Shown here: positions 7,248-8,820 of the stretch, one piece after another
Layout of the letters: each line of letters starts with the position of its first letter
Numbering within the stretch: position 1 is the stretch's first letter
NCBI GenBank assembly: GCA_002383325.1
Contig: DFYJ01000088.1
Coordinates: forward strand, 1-8,820
Source of the DNA: Candidatus Aminicenantes bacterium UBA4085
GTDB taxonomy: Bacteria > Acidobacteriota > Aminicenantia > Aminicenantales > UBA4085
Length of the DNA stretch: 8,820 nucleotides
Reading direction: 5' to 3'
Notes under the pieces: model-generated
The model's database searches: none
What the model saw: only the letters and a program-made list of their open reading frames with translations
Told to the model about the DNA's origin: nothing
Program-made: the position numbers and the translations under genes

Positions 7248-8367
7248 GTTCGTCTCCCAGGCTGGCCTTCATCAGCTCGGACTTGAGCAGGAAGCCGCCC
7301 GCCGTGACGACCGCTTCGCCTTCGGCCAGGCCGGACAGGATCTCGATCCGCCCGTCGGAGGTCTCCCCCGTCTCGACCGGACGCAGGACGAAGGAGGACG
7401 CTCCCGTCCGGACGAAGACGATCCGCCCGCCGGCAAACTCCTGGACGGCGGAGACCGGGACGGTCAGGGTCGGGCGGCGCTCGGCCGCGGCCAGGCGGGC
7501 CTCGACGTACATCCCCGGCTTGAGAGCCCCGTCGTAGTTGGCCAGCTCGATCCGGCCTTCGACCGTGCGGGTGGCGGTGTCCATCGAAGCGCCGACGAGG
7601 ACGAGATGCCCGGCGAAGGTTCGGCCCGGATAGGCCTGGGTGGAGACGGCTGCGGCCAGGCCGGGCTTGACCGAAGCCAGGTCCTTTTCGATCAGGTGGA
7701 CCCGGGCCCGAAGCGTCGACAAGTCCCCGATGGTCAACAGCTCGGCGCCGTCGGCCACGAACGCCCCCGCCAGGGCCTTCGACTCCAGGATGATGCCGGC
7801 AATGGGCGCCCGGACGGCCAGGTGCCGGCCGGCCTGGCCCGAGGCGATCAAGGCGTCGATCTCGGCCGGGGCCGGGCCGAACGGGGCCAGCTTGCGGCGG
7901 GCGGCTTCCAGGAACGATCGCGCGGCCGCTTCATCCGGCCCTCCGGCCAGGCGCTCCGCCCGTGCGGCGGCCTGCAGGACTTCCATCTGGGCGGCCAGGT
8001 ATTCGGGGCTGGTAATCTCGGCCAGGACGGCCCCGGCCGCGACCCGATCCCCGGCATAAGCCGACAAGCGCTCGAGGCGGCCCGAGGATCTGGCCGAAAC
8101 GACGGCCATGCGCCGGGGGTCAAGCTCCAGCTCGCCCAGCGCTTTAATCGTGCGGGCCGTCTCGCTGGTCCGGACGGGCTCGACGGCGATGCCTCCACCG
8201 GCTACGGCCTCCGGAGTCAGGACGACGGTCCCGGCGGGGGCTTCGACGTGACCGGCCTCTTCCGCGGCGTCGGGGCCCGCGGCAGTTCCCTTCCCCCCCG
8301 TGCAGGCGGAGGAGTATGCGGCCGCCAGAACGGCCAAGGCGAGAACGAGCATGGGTGTTCTTTTCAT
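7234..8367 (-). CDS. czcB: CzcB/CusB-like periplasmic membrane fusion protein (RND adaptor)
   Basis: Periplasmic adaptor linking the CzcA-like permease to the outer-membrane channel. I chose ATG 8367 because GGAGA (8373-8377) lies 5 nt before it; ATG 8379 is in frame, four codons longer, and has no good ribosome site. The 377-residue product starts MKRTPMLVLALAVLAAA, a signal sequence, with Cys22 in YSSAC; the -3 residue is Ser rather than Leu, so lipidation is possible but a weak call. Two lipoyl-like halves (about 89-123, with SGRLERLSAYAGDRVAAGAVL, and 182-217, with VRAPIAGIILESKALAGAFV) flank a short helical hairpin (124-180) bearing SPEYLAAQ. A beta-barrel region (219-293, ending LKPGMYVEARL) and a membrane-proximal domain (about 300-360) follow. 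The layout is the usual adaptor order. The tail DEHGHD could bind metal but is partly dictated by overlap with czcA. It sits between the outer-membrane factor and czcA genes, likely co-transcribed. Confidence 0.93.
   Translation of the reverse strand: MKRTPMLVLALAVLAAAYSSACTGGKGTAAGPDAAEEAGHVEAPAGTVVLTPEAVAGGGIAVEPVRTSETARTIKALGELELDPRRMAVVSARSSGRLERLSAYAGDRVAAGAVLAEITSPEYLAAQMEVLQAAARAERLAGGPDEAAARSFLEAARRKLAPFGPAPAEIDALIASGQAGRHLAVRAPIAGIILESKALAGAFVADGAELLTIGDLSTLRARVHLIEKDLASVKPGLAAAVSTQAYPGRTFAGHLVLVGASMDTATRTVEGRIELANYDGALKPGMYVEARLAAAERRPTLTVPVSAVQEFAGGRIVFVRTGASSFVLRPVETGETSDGRIEILSGLAEGEAVVTAGGFLLKSELMKASLGDEHGHD
7254..7258 (-). promoter_or_regulatory. czcA ribosome-binding site inside the czcB coding sequence
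   Basis: GGGAG on the minus strand, 6 nt before ATG 7247, lies within the last codons of czcB (the LGDE segment). It selects ATG 7247 over the second in-frame ATG at 7241. Because czcB stops 14 nt inside czcA, ribosomes finishing czcB pass over this site, which suggests translational coupling. Confidence 0.7.
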
Positions 8368-8372
8368 AGCTG

Positions 8373-8377
8373 TCTCC
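8373..8377 (-). promoter_or_regulatory. Ribosome-binding site that decides the czcB start
   Basis: GGAGA on the minus strand lies 5 nt before ATG 8367. The upstream in-frame ATG at 8379, which shares its A with the previous gene's TGA stop (TGATG), has no purine-rich element at the right distance. I therefore prefer 8367, although reinitiation at TGATG cannot be excluded. Confidence 0.6.
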
Positions 8378-8378
8378 A

Positions 8379-8820
8379 TCAGAGGATGTCTTCGCCGGCG
8401 ACATCCAGATCGATCCGGGCCATGGCCCCGTTATAGACGGCCCGCAGATGCTCGAGGCGGGCTTCGGCCGCGGCCCGGTGCAGGTCGAGCAGAGCGTAGG
8501 CCTCGACACGGCCCAGGGCATAGAGCTCGAGGCTGACCTTGAGCTCGTCTTCGATCTCCGCCAAGAGGCGGCTTTCGAAGAGGCGGGCCTGCTCGCCGGC
8601 GAGGAGGACGGATTCATAGGCCGTCTCGACCTCGGCCGAGATCCGCCGCCGCAAACCGTCCGCAGAGGCTTGCCCGGCTTCGCGGGCCGCGGCGGCCTCG
8701 GCCCTTTCTCCGGCCCAGCGCTTGGACGAGAGGGGCAGAGTCAACCCCAGGGAGAAGCCCCAGGCCGCCAGGCGCTTGCTGGGCAGGTAGAGCCCCGCTT
8801 CCAGATCCGGCCTGCGATTC
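8379..8820 (-). CDS. TolC-family outer-membrane efflux protein (CzcC-like), C-terminal part only
   Basis: Outer-membrane channel subunit expected to complete the tripartite metal pump. Only the last 146 residues are in the window; the frame stays open to base 8820, so the gene begins beyond it. The TTG at 8744 is an internal Leu codon, not a start. The visible part begins NRRPDLEAGLYLPS, the RRPDL motif that opens the second half of outer-membrane efflux proteins. GFSLGLTLPLSS follows, the conserved strand of the beta-barrel region. A long Ala/Glu/Arg-rich helical segment (about residues 33-125) then carries GRVEAYALLDLHRAAAEARL, matching the usual C-terminal helix of this family. The stop TGA (8381-8379) overlaps the longer czcB start by one base (TGATG) and lies 11 nt before the preferred one. 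CzcC is inferred from the neighbours; outer-membrane factor sequences alone do not fix the substrate. Confidence 0.88.
   Translation of the reverse strand, partial: NRRPDLEAGLYLPSKRLAAWGFSLGLTLPLSSKRWAGERAEAAAAREAGQASADGLRRRISAEVETAYESVLLAGEQARLFESRLLAEIEDELKVSLELYALGRVEAYALLDLHRAAAEARLEHLRAVYNGAMARIDLDVAGEDIL

Noticed and set aside
5151..7286. A plus-strand open frame of about 711 codons opposite the czcA gene.
   Set aside because: Its product is a low-complexity run of Asp, Gln, Gly, Glu and Arg with no domain, as expected from the complement of a GC-rich, hydrophobic gene. The minus-strand frame has all RND motifs.
6934..8436. A plus-strand open frame of about 500 codons across the czcA/czcB junction.
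   Set aside because: It is antisense to two well-supported genes, and its product is Gly/Arg/Asp-rich without recognisable motifs.
1..8820. Searched for a novel defence, biosynthetic or mobile system, CRISPR repeats and structural RNAs.
   Set aside because: Nearly all of the window is explained by five efflux genes of known families; I saw no repeat array, tRNA fold or mobile-element gene.

Overview
The window is GC-rich (roughly two-thirds G+C by eye), densely coding, and comes from a bacterium with an outer membrane: it encodes two resistance-nodulation-division (RND) inner-membrane pumps, a periplasmic adaptor and an outer-membrane channel protein. I cannot name the organism from sequence alone. 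The composition and protein style would fit a GC-rich Gram-negative lineage such as an Acidobacteriota-like or delta-proteobacterium-like group, but that is a weak guess. I see no tRNA, rRNA, CRISPR array, insertion sequence, integrase or attachment site.

Layout. (1) Positions 1-3069, plus strand: a nearly complete hydrophobe/amphiphile-efflux (HAE-1, AcrB/MdtB-like) RND permease that lacks only its first few codons at the window edge. It ends at a strong Rho-independent terminator (3102-3150). (2) Positions 3195-8820, minus strand: a heavy-metal efflux operon read in the order outer-membrane factor (CzcC/TolC-like, 5' end beyond the window), membrane fusion protein (CzcB-like), heavy-metal RND permease (CzcA-like), and cation diffusion facilitator (CzcD/ZitB-like). 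Spacing is tight: a short gap or 1-nt overlap between the first two genes depending on the start chosen, a 14-nt overlap between czcB and czcA, and 27 nt between czcA and the CDF gene. The two transcription units converge on the short intergenic region 3070-3194.

How the genes work together. The CDF protein is expected to move cytoplasmic divalent metal (zinc-type HxxxD/HxxxD site) into the periplasm. The CzcCBA-like tripartite pump would then carry it across the outer membrane. Acidic residues at the positions where CusA has its copper/silver methionines favour a divalent metal over Cu(I)/Ag(I). However, the intramembrane motif is not the classical CzcA one, so the exact metal is open. The HAE-1 pump on the other strand would export organic compounds (drugs, dyes, detergents); its adaptor and outer-membrane partners are not in the window and may lie upstream. 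No metal-responsive regulator is visible.

Overall this is a recognisable metal-efflux locus next to a multidrug-type pump. I found no clearly new biological system. The points worth a second look are the altered metal-pathway residues in the CzcA-like pump, a perfect TATAAT between the ribosome-binding site and a TTG start of the CDF gene, and the lack of a visible terminator for the metal operon.
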